Part shown: in pieces, positions 1-6,950 of the stretch
Numbering within the stretch: position 1 is the first letter of the stretch
How the letters are laid out: the number at the start of each line of letters is the position of its first letter
Source of the DNA: Desulfarculus sp.
GTDB lineage: Bacteria; Desulfobacterota; Desulfarculia; Desulfarculales; Desulfarculaceae
Length of the DNA: 32,232 bases
Reading direction: 5' to 3'
Assembly (NCBI GenBank): GCA_016208115.1
Contig: JACQYR010000035.1
Span: 1 to 32,232 of the forward strand
The notes under the pieces: model-generated
Database searches by the model: none
Told to the model about the DNA's origin: nothing
The model's input: the letters and a program-made list of their open reading frames with translations, nothing else
Program-made: the position numbers and the translations under genes

Positions 1-395
1 CTGCCGCCAGGCCTCCCGGTCCCCGGGGGCCGAGCCCCCTCCCCCTTTAGCGGCGATCATAATCCGCTCCGCTCGGCCTGGGACGCGGCTCGCCCCGGGG
101 GCGCCCGGGCCGGGCCTGTTGCTGCCGTTGCCGCCCTGGCCAGCCCCAGGCGGGGGCCAAGCGGGGGCGGGCATCGGCGTGAAGCTATCGGGGCAGGATC
201 CAGCCAACGGGTGGGCCTAGGGTTTTGTCCCCGCGCGCGGACACCAGGGCAAGAATCGCGCGGTCGAGAGCTGCCGCCTGGCCAGTGGGTAACAGAGACC
301 ACCCAAGCAAACAAGCCATCGCATCTTGGGCACCGGCTTGGGGCCTACCCGCCGTGGGCGCTGGGCAGGCGCGCCAATACCGGCTCCCGCGGCGC
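1..395. other. Left-edge region without a supportable gene
   Basis: This stretch lies downstream of dctM. One forward frame is open from base 1 to the stop at 397-399, but its translation is dominated by Gly, Pro, Arg and Ala and has no recognisable motif or ribosome-binding site, which is what chance open frames look like in DNA this GC-rich. A short GC hairpin is visible at 25-39 (arms GGGGGC and GCCCCC around CGA). It could belong to a terminator of a gene outside the window, but no T-run follows it. I see nothing else here. Confidence 0.5.
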
Positions 396-1694
396 CTAGT
401 CCACGCTCCAGCCCATGGCCCGGGGCAGCCAGAGCACGGCGCTAGGCCAGTAGGTGTAGAGCATCAGCACCGAGATCTGGATGATGATCCAGGGCATGGC
501 CGCCTTGGAGACGTATATCAGGTCCTTGTTGCGCATGGCCCCGGTTATGTAGAGGCTAACGCCCAACGGTGGCGTGGTGTAGCCGATGGCCAGGTTGATG
601 GTCATCAACAGACCGAAGTGCACCGCGTTGATCTCAAACTTCTCCAGCATGGGCAAAAAGATGGGCGTGAGGATCAGGGTGGCGCTGATGCAGTCCATAA
701 ACATGCCCACCACCAGGAGCCAGACCTGCATGATGAGCAGGAATACCCAGGGCTGGCTGATGGTGCCCACGATCAGCTCGCTGAGCTTGGTGGGGATGTT
801 CTCGATGGTCAGGTACTTGCCAAAGGCGGTGGCCCCGGCCACGATGATCAAGAGGCTGGCCGAGGTGACCGCCGAGTTGACCATGATCTTCTTGAGCCCG
901 CCCCACTTGGTGGTCTTGTGGATGAATAGCTCCACCACCAGGGCGTAGACGCAGGCCACCACCGCCGCCTCGTTGGCGGTGAAGGCCCCGCTGAAAATGC
1001 CGGCGAAGATGACCACGGGCAGCATCAGCGACCAGAAGCCATCCTTGAAGGCGGCCCAAAACTCGGTGAAGGTGGGCATGGGCGCGGCCTTGAAGCCGGG
1101 GTTGCGCTTGGCCCAGATGTAGCAGTAGCCGCACATGGCCACGGTGATGGTCAGGCCGGGCACGAAGCCGGTGAGGAAGAGACCTTCCAGGGAGCAGGAG
1201 CTGACCATGGAGTAGAGGATCATGGTTATTGAAGGCGGGATGATGATGCCCAGGTTGGGGGCCGTGGTCATAACCCCCAGGGTGAAGCTCTCCTCGTAGT
1301 TGTTTTCTATAAGGGCCGGGATCATGAAACCGCCGATGGCCACCACCGTGGCCACCGTGGAGCCGCTGATGGCCCCGAACATGGCGCAGGCCATGACGCC
1401 GGCCATGGCCAGACCGCCGGGCAGCCAGCCCACGGTGACGTTGGCGAAGCGTATCAGCTTGTGGACGATGGAGCCAGAGGTCATGATGTTGCCGCAGAGT
1501 ATGAAGAACAACACAACTATAAGCGCGAAGTTGTCCATGGAGCGGAACAGGGTCTGCACCAGGAAGATGAGCGGGATGTCGGTGAATAGGGCGAAGCCCG
1601 CCAGGGCCGTGAAAAACAGGCATAGATAAACGGGTACGGTCAGGGCCATGGCCCCCAGGAGTACCACCAGGATTAGCAGATACTGCGGTTCCAT
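396..1694 (-). CDS. dctM: TRAP transporter large permease subunit (DctM)
   Basis: This is the large integral-membrane subunit of a tripartite ATP-independent periplasmic transporter, the part that moves the substrate using an ion gradient. The 432-residue product has the usual family length and is almost entirely hydrophobic helices. Family hallmarks are visible: the ACAMFGAISGSTVATVVAIG stretch around residues 102-121, followed by LGIIIPPSITMI, and a second-half repeat with LLVVGMFMDCISATLILTPI. It starts at ATG and ends the dctP-dctQ-dctM set, 98 bases after dctQ. That gap contains a perfect 12-base palindrome (GTTGAATTCAAC, 1763-1774) of unknown role. The substrate cannot be read from the sequence; C4-dicarboxylates or other organic acids are typical for the family. 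The family call is secure. Confidence 0.95.
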   Translation of the reverse strand: MEPQYLLILVVLLGAMALTVPVYLCLFFTALAGFALFTDIPLIFLVQTLFRSMDNFALIVVLFFILCGNIMTSGSIVHKLIRFANVTVGWLPGGLAMAGVMACAMFGAISGSTVATVVAIGGFMIPALIENNYEESFTLGVMTTAPNLGIIIPPSITMILYSMVSSCSLEGLFLTGFVPGLTITVAMCGYCYIWAKRNPGFKAAPMPTFTEFWAAFKDGFWSLMLPVVIFAGIFSGAFTANEAAVVACVYALVVELFIHKTTKWGGLKKIMVNSAVTSASLLIIVAGATAFGKYLTIENIPTKLSELIVGTISQPWVFLLIMQVWLLVVGMFMDCISATLILTPIFLPMLEKFEINAVHFGLLMTINLAIGYTTPPLGVSLYITGAMRNKDLIYVSKAAMPWIIIQISVLMLYTYWPSAVLWLPRAMGWSVD

Positions 1695-1792
1695 CGCGGG
1701 CTAGCCCTTTCTTCGTGTCTGGTCCCGGGGGCCAAGGGCCAGGCGGTCTGGCGGCCCCCCCCGTTGAATTCAACCGCTCTTCGGCATTGATC

Positions 1793-2296
1793 TCAGGCGG
1801 CGGCCCTGCCGGCCCTGCCTTCCAGGTACAGGCCCCTCATGGCCTGTACGGTGCGGATGAACATGAGCGCGCCCATCAGCGGCAGGATGGCGTAGAGGAT
1901 TTCCAGGGGTATCTCTAGGATGACCGTGGTCTGGTCCGTGGAGGCCTGCTGGATGGCCATGACCGTGCCCATGCGCATGAGGAACGCGCTGAAGAACAAC
2001 ACCGCGCAGTGGCAGACCCAGGTGAAGGGCGTGCGCAGGCGGGGCACGAGCTGCACCACCACGTCAATGACGATCTGGGAGCGGTTCTTGATGGCCGTGG
2101 CGCAGCCCACGAAGGTGGTGTAGATGATGCTCTCGCGGATGAGTTCCTCGGACCAGGCCATGGTGTAGTTGAACCCGTAACGCAGGACCACGTTGATGAA
2201 CAGGGAGACCATCCCCACCACCACGCAAATGAACAGGGTCCACTCCTCGAACCAGGTCAGGGCCTTGTCCAGGGCAGCCAGTATGCGGTCGAACAT
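1793..2296 (-). CDS. dctQ: TRAP transporter small permease subunit (DctQ)
   Basis: This is the small membrane subunit that pairs with DctM. At 167 residues it has the usual length, with four predicted helices: about 18-40 (TLFICVVVGMVSLFINVVLR), 50-70, 92-112 and 128-150. The RYGFNYTMAWSEELIRESI segment matches the conserved DctQ pattern of an aromatic loop followed by W-[SA]-EE between helices one and two. The ATG at 2296 starts directly at a DctQ-like N-terminus (MFDRILAALDKALTWFEEW). It lies between dctP and dctM on the same strand and is presumably cotranscribed. A strong hairpin precedes it in the mRNA, so its expression may be lower than that of dctP. Confidence 0.93.
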   Translation of the reverse strand: MFDRILAALDKALTWFEEWTLFICVVVGMVSLFINVVLRYGFNYTMAWSEELIRESIIYTTFVGCATAIKNRSQIVIDVVVQLVPRLRTPFTWVCHCAVLFFSAFLMRMGTVMAIQQASTDQTTVILEIPLEILYAILPLMGALMFIRTVQAMRGLYLEGRAGRAAA

Positions 2297-2319
2297 GCGG
2301 GGCCTCGCTTGGGGTGTGG

Positions 2320-2347
2320 CAGGGGCCGGGAAGGCTCCCGGCCCCTG
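2320..2347 (-). promoter_or_regulatory. Intercistronic GC hairpin between dctP and dctQ
   Basis: A perfect 12-base inverted repeat (CAGGGGCCGGGA and TCCCGGCCCCTG) encloses a four-base loop. It sits after the dctP stop and before the dctQ start. No T-run follows in the minus-strand transcript, so it is better read as a partial terminator or an mRNA 3'-end stabiliser than as a full terminator. Such hairpins behind binding-protein genes are known to let the binding protein outnumber the membrane subunits; that role is inferred here. Confidence 0.6.
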
Positions 2348-2368
2348 GTTAGCCGATGGATTAAGGGC

Positions 2369-3463
2369 CTACTTGGTGTAACCCAGGAAGGTCTGCACTT
2401 CCTTGAGGTACTCAGGCCCGATCTTGGGCGCGAACTCCTGGTGCACGGCGTCGCCCAACTCGCGCAGCTTCTTGTAGTCGGCGTCGGAGAGCTTGTGGTA
2501 GGTGACGCCGTCCTTGGCCACGGCGTCCTTGGCGGCCTCCTGGGCCTGCTTGACGGTCATGGCGCGGTACTTGGCGCTGGTCTCCTTCACGGTCTTGATG
2601 AAGGTGGCCTTGAGGTCGGCGGGCAGGGAGTCGAGCCACTTCTCGTTGAAGACCCAGATGAACAGGCCCATGGCGTAGTTGAGGGTGGTGTAGTGCTTGG
2701 CCACGTCAAACTTCTTGTCTATGTAGCAAACCAGGTCGGTGTGATCCAGGCCCTCGATGACGCCCTGCTTGAGGGCGGTGGGCACGTCGGGCCAGGGCAT
2801 GGCCACGGGGTTGAAGCCCCAGGCCTTGTAGATGGCCTTGTTGACCGGCGCCTCGGCGATGCGGATCTTGACCTTGAGGGCCTCGGCCATGTTGGTCACC
2901 GGCACGGTGGTGGCCCAGCCGTACTGGCCGTAGCTGGTCACGTCCAGGCCGATGATGCCCTGGTGCTTCATGCCCTCCAGGAAGTGCTTAAAGAGCTTCT
3001 CGTTGCCGCAGAACTTCTCCAGCTTCTCGTAGGTGTCCACCAGGTAGGGCAGGTTCACCAGGCCCATGCGCGGACCCATGTTGGGCGCGGCCACCGAGCT
3101 GATGCTCATGCCCTGGATGGCGCCCATCTGCACCTGGTTGATGACCTCCACCTCGCCGCCCAGCATGGAAAACGGCAGGTACTCGAAGTAGATCTGGCCG
3201 TTGGTGGCCTTCCACAGCTCGTCGCGGATGGCAAACCCGGCGAAGACGCCCATGAGGCCGGGGTGGCTGACGTTGCTGACCTTGATCTTGTACTTGGCCT
3301 TGGAGTAATCAAAGGCGGGTTTCCAGGCGTCCAGGGACGGCTTCTTGGGGGCCGCCGCCGGGGCTTTCTGTTCTTGTTTCTGCTCGGCCGCCAGCACCGG
3401 CGCCGCCAGGGCCAAGGCCATCAGTACCGCCACCAACAATGCCAACATCTTAGAAAATCGCAT
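2369..3463 (-). CDS. dctP: TRAP transporter periplasmic solute-binding protein (DctP)
   Basis: This is the extracytoplasmic substrate-binding subunit of the TRAP system. The 364-residue product begins with a clear signal peptide (MRFSKMLALLVAVLMALALA, ending near AAPVLAAEQ). An Ala/Pro/Lys-rich linker (about residues 25-45) follows, then the DctP fold. Family features include MLGGEVEVINQVQMGAIQG near residues 97-115 and the KIRIAEAPVNKAIYKAWGFN stretch near 200-220, whose Arg normally binds the substrate carboxylate. After that comes MPWPDVPTALKQGVIEG, the usual helix before the hinge. It is the first transporter gene of the cluster, downstream of a UspA gene. The ligand is unknown; the conserved Arg suggests an organic acid. 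Confidence 0.94.
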   Translation of the reverse strand: MRFSKMLALLVAVLMALALAAPVLAAEQKQEQKAPAAAPKKPSLDAWKPAFDYSKAKYKIKVSNVSHPGLMGVFAGFAIRDELWKATNGQIYFEYLPFSMLGGEVEVINQVQMGAIQGMSISSVAAPNMGPRMGLVNLPYLVDTYEKLEKFCGNEKLFKHFLEGMKHQGIIGLDVTSYGQYGWATTVPVTNMAEALKVKIRIAEAPVNKAIYKAWGFNPVAMPWPDVPTALKQGVIEGLDHTDLVCYIDKKFDVAKHYTTLNYAMGLFIWVFNEKWLDSLPADLKATFIKTVKETSAKYRAMTVKQAQEAAKDAVAKDGVTYHKLSDADYKKLRELGDAVHQEFAPKIGPEYLKEVQTFLGYTK

Positions 3464-3550
3464 ACGCCCTCCCTTTAGATTAGCTAGCTTCCCTCAACCA
3501 AAAACCTCCACTGGCATGCTCACATGCGCGGTCCCGTCCCCAGGCCCGGC

Positions 3551-4042
3551 CTAGCCCGGCAGCAGCCCGGCCTCGGCCCGCTGCTTGCGCAGGGCCTGCA
3601 ACCGCTCCTGGGTGTGCTTGACCAGGACCACCGGCACCGCGCACTTGTTAAGCACCATGCGCACCACGCTGCCGCCCAGGATCTCCTCCAGCTCGCTCAG
3701 GCCGCTGGGGGGGATGAGCACCATGTCGAAGCCCTCTTCCTCGGCGATCTTGCAGATGGCCGGCCCGGGCGCCCCTTCCACGATGCGTATCTCGTACTCC
3801 ATGCCGGCCTTCTCAAAGGGCTGGGCCGCCTCCTTCATGGCCGCCTCGGCCAGCCGGCGCATACCGGCCAGGATGCGCTCCTGGTCGTCCAGGCTGATGC
3901 CCCGCCCCTCCAGGCGCTTGCGGTTGAGCACGTTGAGCAGGGTGACCTTCAGTGGCATGCGCCAGTGCAGCCTGATGGCGTATTCCTCGGCGGTGAAGGA
4001 GTTGCGTCCGGTATCCACCGGGATCAGGGCCTTGGTTTCCAT
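3551..4042 (-). CDS. Universal stress protein, UspA family
   Basis: This is a small single-domain cytoplasmic UspA protein of 163 residues. It begins METKALIPVDTGRNSF, the usual first strand with its Val-Asp, and ends in the nucleotide-loop region SGLSELEEILGGSVVRMVL followed by CAVPVVLVK. The loop only loosely fits the ATP-binding pattern G-x2-G-x9-G-[ST], so nucleotide binding is uncertain. A Lys/Arg-rich tail of about 20 residues follows the domain. It lies 87 bases upstream of dctP on the same strand; UspA genes are often linked to TRAP operons, where they may tune transporter activity. That functional link is inference. Confidence 0.85.
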   Translation of the reverse strand: METKALIPVDTGRNSFTAEEYAIRLHWRMPLKVTLLNVLNRKRLEGRGISLDDQERILAGMRRLAEAAMKEAAQPFEKAGMEYEIRIVEGAPGPAICKIAEEEGFDMVLIPPSGLSELEEILGGSVVRMVLNKCAVPVVLVKHTQERLQALRKQRAEAGLLPG

Positions 4043-4579
4043 ATGATTACCTCGGGGTGAATTGGTGGTACCTTAAAGGACCAACCTGGCCCCCTGCGGG
4101 AAGGCGCCTGGCGCCTGGCGACCGCAGATTGGGCAAGCGAGGACCATGTGGGCGGTGCCGGTGCCACCGCCAGGGGAACACGGGAGGAGATGGAGCGCGC
4201 GGATAAATCTGGGTGGGTCAGGAGGGGGGCTCAACGGCGACCGGCGCGAGTACAGGCTAGCCCAAGGCCCTTCCGACACACTCCGTCACAAGATGAACGA
4301 GCAGGCTGTTCCCTATGATTAGCTGCACAATAGCCTATTTCATGAGCTTGACACAACCCCCGGCGGGGCGTTGTCCCCATTTTCACAGATCAGGGGCCGC
4401 GAACAGGCCTTGGGAGGCCAAATCCGTGGGATAAACCCGGGTTGCGGCGGCCAGCCCGCGTCGGATGGCCCCGCGCCGAGGCCCGGCCCCCCGTGCGGCC
4501 GCCCCAGTCTGACCAAAAAATTTGCCCAGCGGCCTTCCTGGGCCAGCCCCGGCTGGCGGCGGCCTGGGTATAGTTAGGG
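4043..4579. promoter_or_regulatory. Divergent intergenic region between uspA and the PAS-LuxR regulator
   Basis: This 537-base region should carry the promoters of both divergent units, but I cannot place either with confidence. Two hairpins are visible. One is GGCGGTG and CACCGCC around a seven-base loop (4151-4171). The other is ACAACCCC paired with GGGGCGTTGT with one bulged base (4353-4374). The second overlaps a TTGACA hexamer at 4348-4353, but no convincing -10 box follows at 16-18 bases. No ORF here has protein-like composition. Confidence 0.45.
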
Positions 4580-6220
4580 GTGGCCAAACCAGACTCGCGC
4601 GGGGGGCCCTTGAGCAGCCGGAAACACCACAAGCAGGGGGAGGCGGCCTCCATCCAAGACCTGCGGCGTCAATTGGACCAGGCCCTGGAGTTGGCGGCCA
4701 TCCTGGACCAGGCGGCGGTGGCGGTGCTGGCCAGCGGCCTGGACCACCGCCTCACCTACTGGAACCAAGGGGCGGCCAGGCTCTATGGCTGGAGCCCCGC
4801 CGAGGCCCTGGGCCAGATTTCCCACCAGTTGCTGAGCACCGGCCTGCCCCAGCCCCTGGCCGAGATCGAGGCCCGGTTGACCGAAACCGGCCATTGGCGG
4901 GGCGAGCTGCGCCACCTCACCCGCCAGGGCCAAATCTTGGTGGTGGAGAGCCATTGGGGCCTGCGCCGCGATCCAGAGGGCCGGCCGCTGGCTATCGTGG
5001 CCGTGGAGCACGACCTGACCCAGCGCAAGGCGGCCGAGCAGGCCCTCAAGCAGAGCGAGGAGCGCTATCGCCGCTTGTTCGAGGACGACCTCACCGGCGA
5101 CTACCTGGCCACCCCCCAGGGACAAATCTTGGCCTGCAACCCAGCCTTCCTGAGGCTCTTTGGCCTGGCCAGCCAAGAAGAGGCCCTGGCCACCAACCTG
5201 GCCGGCCTCTACCCCCAGGCCCGGGAGTTCGCGGGCTTCGTGGAGCGGCTCGGGCAAGAGGGCAGACTGGAGCACCACCAGTGCCAGCGCCGGGGCCGCG
5301 ACGGCTCCCTGTTCCACGCCGTGGAGAACGTGGTGGGCGAGTTCGACGGCCAGGGCCAACTGCTGGCCATCAAGGGCTACCTTTTCGACGACACCGCCCG
5401 CTACCTGGCCGAGCAGGCCTTGCGCCACAGCGAGGAGCGCTATCGCCGCCTGTTCGAGGACGACCTCACCGGCGACTACCTGGCCACCCCCCAGGGACAA
5501 ATCCTGGCCTGCAACCCGGCCTTCCTGGGGCTATTCGGCCTGGCCAGCCAGGAGGAGTCCCAGGCCCGCGACCTGGCCAGCCTCTACCCCCAACCCCGGG
5601 ACTTCACCGATTTCCTGGACCTGGTCCGGCGGAAGGGCAAGCTGGAGCACTACCAGTGCCAGCGCCGGCGCCGCGACGGCTCCCTGTTCCACGCCGTGGA
5701 GAACGTGGTGGGCGAGTTCGACGGCCAGGGCGAACTCCTGGGCAAGGAGGGCGAGCAGGCCCTGCTCAAAAAGGACCGCGAGATAACCCTGCAACTGCAA
5801 AAGATCGAGAAGCTCAACGCGGCCTTGACCACCCTGCTGGAGCGGCGGGAGCAGGAGGGCCGGCAAAAGGAGGAGGACATCCTGGCCACGGTGGAGCAAC
5901 TGGTGCTGCCCCACCTGCACGCCCTCCAGTCCACCCGCCTGGACGACGACCAGCGCCTGCACCTGGAGGTCCTGGCCGGCAACCTGAAGAACATCACCTC
6001 CAGCTTCGCGCGCCGCCTGGCCACCTGGAAGACCAAGCTGACCCCCAGCGAGATCAAGGTGGCCGATCTTATCCGCCAGGGCAAGAGCAGCAAGGAGGTG
6101 GCCTCGCTGCTGCGCATCTCGTCCCACGCGGTGGCCTTTCACCGGGCCAACCTGCGGGCCAAGCTGGGGCTCAGGGGCGGGGGCGGCAATCTGGCCTCCC
6201 ACCTCCGCCATATTATATAA
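4580..6220 (+). CDS. Three-PAS-domain regulator with C-terminal LuxR-type HTH
   Basis: This is a cytoplasmic sensor-regulator of 546 residues with no signal peptide or membrane segment. PAS1 spans about 25-145 (AVLASGLDHRLTYWNQGAAR, ending in VAVEHDLTQRKAAEQAL). PAS2 (about 150-275) and PAS3 (about 275-390) are near-copies of each other. A charged, probably coiled-coil linker covers about 390-480. A LuxR/FixJ-type helix-turn-helix closes the protein (LTPSEIKVADLIRQGKSSKE, then VAFHRANLRAKLGL). The GTG at 4580 is the first start after an in-frame stop at 4571-4573. There is no receiver domain and no adjacent histidine kinase, so it probably senses a ligand or redox cofactor directly through PAS. 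The signal and target genes are unknown. Confidence 0.85.
   Translation: MAKPDSRGGPLSSRKHHKQGEAASIQDLRRQLDQALELAAILDQAAVAVLASGLDHRLTYWNQGAARLYGWSPAEALGQISHQLLSTGLPQPLAEIEARLTETGHWRGELRHLTRQGQILVVESHWGLRRDPEGRPLAIVAVEHDLTQRKAAEQALKQSEERYRRLFEDDLTGDYLATPQGQILACNPAFLRLFGLASQEEALATNLAGLYPQAREFAGFVERLGQEGRLEHHQCQRRGRDGSLFHAVENVVGEFDGQGQLLAIKGYLFDDTARYLAEQALRHSEERYRRLFEDDLTGDYLATPQGQILACNPAFLGLFGLASQEESQARDLASLYPQPRDFTDFLDLVRRKGKLEHYQCQRRRRDGSLFHAVENVVGEFDGQGELLGKEGEQALLKKDREITLQLQKIEKLNAALTTLLERREQEGRQKEEDILATVEQLVLPHLHALQSTRLDDDQRLHLEVLAGNLKNITSSFARRLATWKTKLTPSEIKVADLIRQGKSSKEVASLLRISSHAVAFHRANLRAKLGLRGGGGNLASHLRHII
5033..5752 (+). repeat. Tandem intragenic duplication of a PAS module, 375-base period
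   Basis: Bases from 5033 reappear from 5408 with a constant offset of 375 (125 codons). Long blocks are identical at the DNA level, including synonymous positions; one is the block encoding SEERYRRLFEDDLTGDYLAT and another the block encoding DGSLFHAVENVVGEFDGQG. The second copy ends about 33 bases early, where a third partial echo (GEQALLKKDRE) of the unit start begins. The retained synonymous identity points to recent duplication or gene conversion. Confidence 0.9.
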
Positions 6221-6286
6221 TAATATATTACAGTATATTGCATGATATATTATTAGTATAATACTAATAATATACTCATATTATGT
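6211..6286. repeat. AT-rich block with a long near-perfect palindrome
   Basis: About 66 of these 76 bases are A or T, in a neighbourhood that is roughly two-thirds G+C. Inside it, 6246-6259 and 6261-6274 form a perfect 14-base inverted repeat around one central A. The pairing extends outwards with a single bulge through ATGA (6242-6245) and TCAT (6276-6279). The block begins inside the last codons of the PAS-LuxR gene, so it supplies that gene's C-terminus (HII) and stop codon. It could be a weak hairpin terminator, a DNA-binding or melting site, or the scar of an inserted element. Confidence 0.75.
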
Positions 6287-6431
6287 TAGCAATCGCCTGG
6301 GGCGATACCATGCCATACTTGCCTTCCGAGCATTGCCAATACCGGCCGCTGTCCCGGGCGCCCTGTGGGAGGGAGCCGGGAACGCCGGTGGCCCCGGGTG
6401 GGGACAGCCCCGCCCAGCAAGGAAGGCGAGC

Positions 6432-6716
6432 ATGTCGCAGAGCGAGGCCGGCGAGCAGGCAATCACTGGCGCCACCCCCGAGAAGTCCCAAGACCAGCAG
6501 GCCCCGGCCAAGTCCAGTTGGGGGCGCACCCTGGCCCTGACCGGCGTGGCCCTGTTCGTGGCGGGCCTGTTCATGGGGGGCCTGTTCAAGGACAGCCCCG
6601 CCGGGACAGTCATCGTCAAGGTGGTGTCCTTTGGCGGCATGGGCTGCCTGGCGCTGGGTCTGATTGGGGTGGGCCTGGACGCCCTCAAGAAAAAGTCGGC
6701 CAGTAAAAACAATTAG
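6432..6716 (+). CDS. Small two-helix membrane protein of unknown function
   Basis: I do not recognise a family for this 94-residue protein. The ATG at 6432 is preceded by AAGGAAGGCGAGC, a good ribosome-binding site at the right distance, so I prefer it to an open frame that extends further upstream. The first 30 residues are polar and rich in Gln, Ser and Ala. Two hydrophobic, Gly-rich helices follow: about 34-52 (LALTGVALFVAGLFMGGLF) and 64-82 (VVSFGGMGCLALGLIGVGL), separated by a short DSPAG loop. The tail is Lys-rich (KKKSASKNN), suggesting both ends lie in the cytoplasm. It precedes the ArsB/NhaD-type transporter by 234 bases and might be a small accessory subunit, but nothing in the sequence proves it. 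Confidence 0.7.
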   Translation: MSQSEAGEQAITGATPEKSQDQQAPAKSSWGRTLALTGVALFVAGLFMGGLFKDSPAGTVIVKVVSFGGMGCLALGLIGVGLDALKKKSASKNN

Positions 6717-6950
6717 ATTTCAGCGGGAGCCTCCCCCCCTGGACTGCCGTGGCCTCCGGGTCCTGCTGGCCCGGCTACGGCGCCACGCCCAAACTCCAGG
6801 CCAATTAACCGAATGATGGCAGGCGCCTGCACCGGCGGGTTCATGACCGGCCCCTCAGCGCGCCTCCCCACCGCCCTCACTCCAACCCCAGCCGGGAGGA
6901 CCAGCCAGGCCCCGGGCGGCCGGCCGCCTCGTCCAGATCGAGACGCACTC

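Noticed and set aside
1-399. Open frame across the left edge
   Set aside because: Low-complexity Gly/Pro/Arg-rich translation, no ribosome-binding site, no motif; long open frames by chance are common at this GC content.
4161-4177. Sigma54-like element upstream of uspA on the minus strand
   Set aside because: TGGCAC and GG-N10-GC are present, but the -12 thymines are missing and the bases belong to a GC hairpin; likely chance.
4348-4376. Sigma70 promoter with TTGACA upstream of the PAS-LuxR gene
   Set aside because: No acceptable -10 hexamer at 16-18 bases, and the hexamer is about 230 bases from the start codon.
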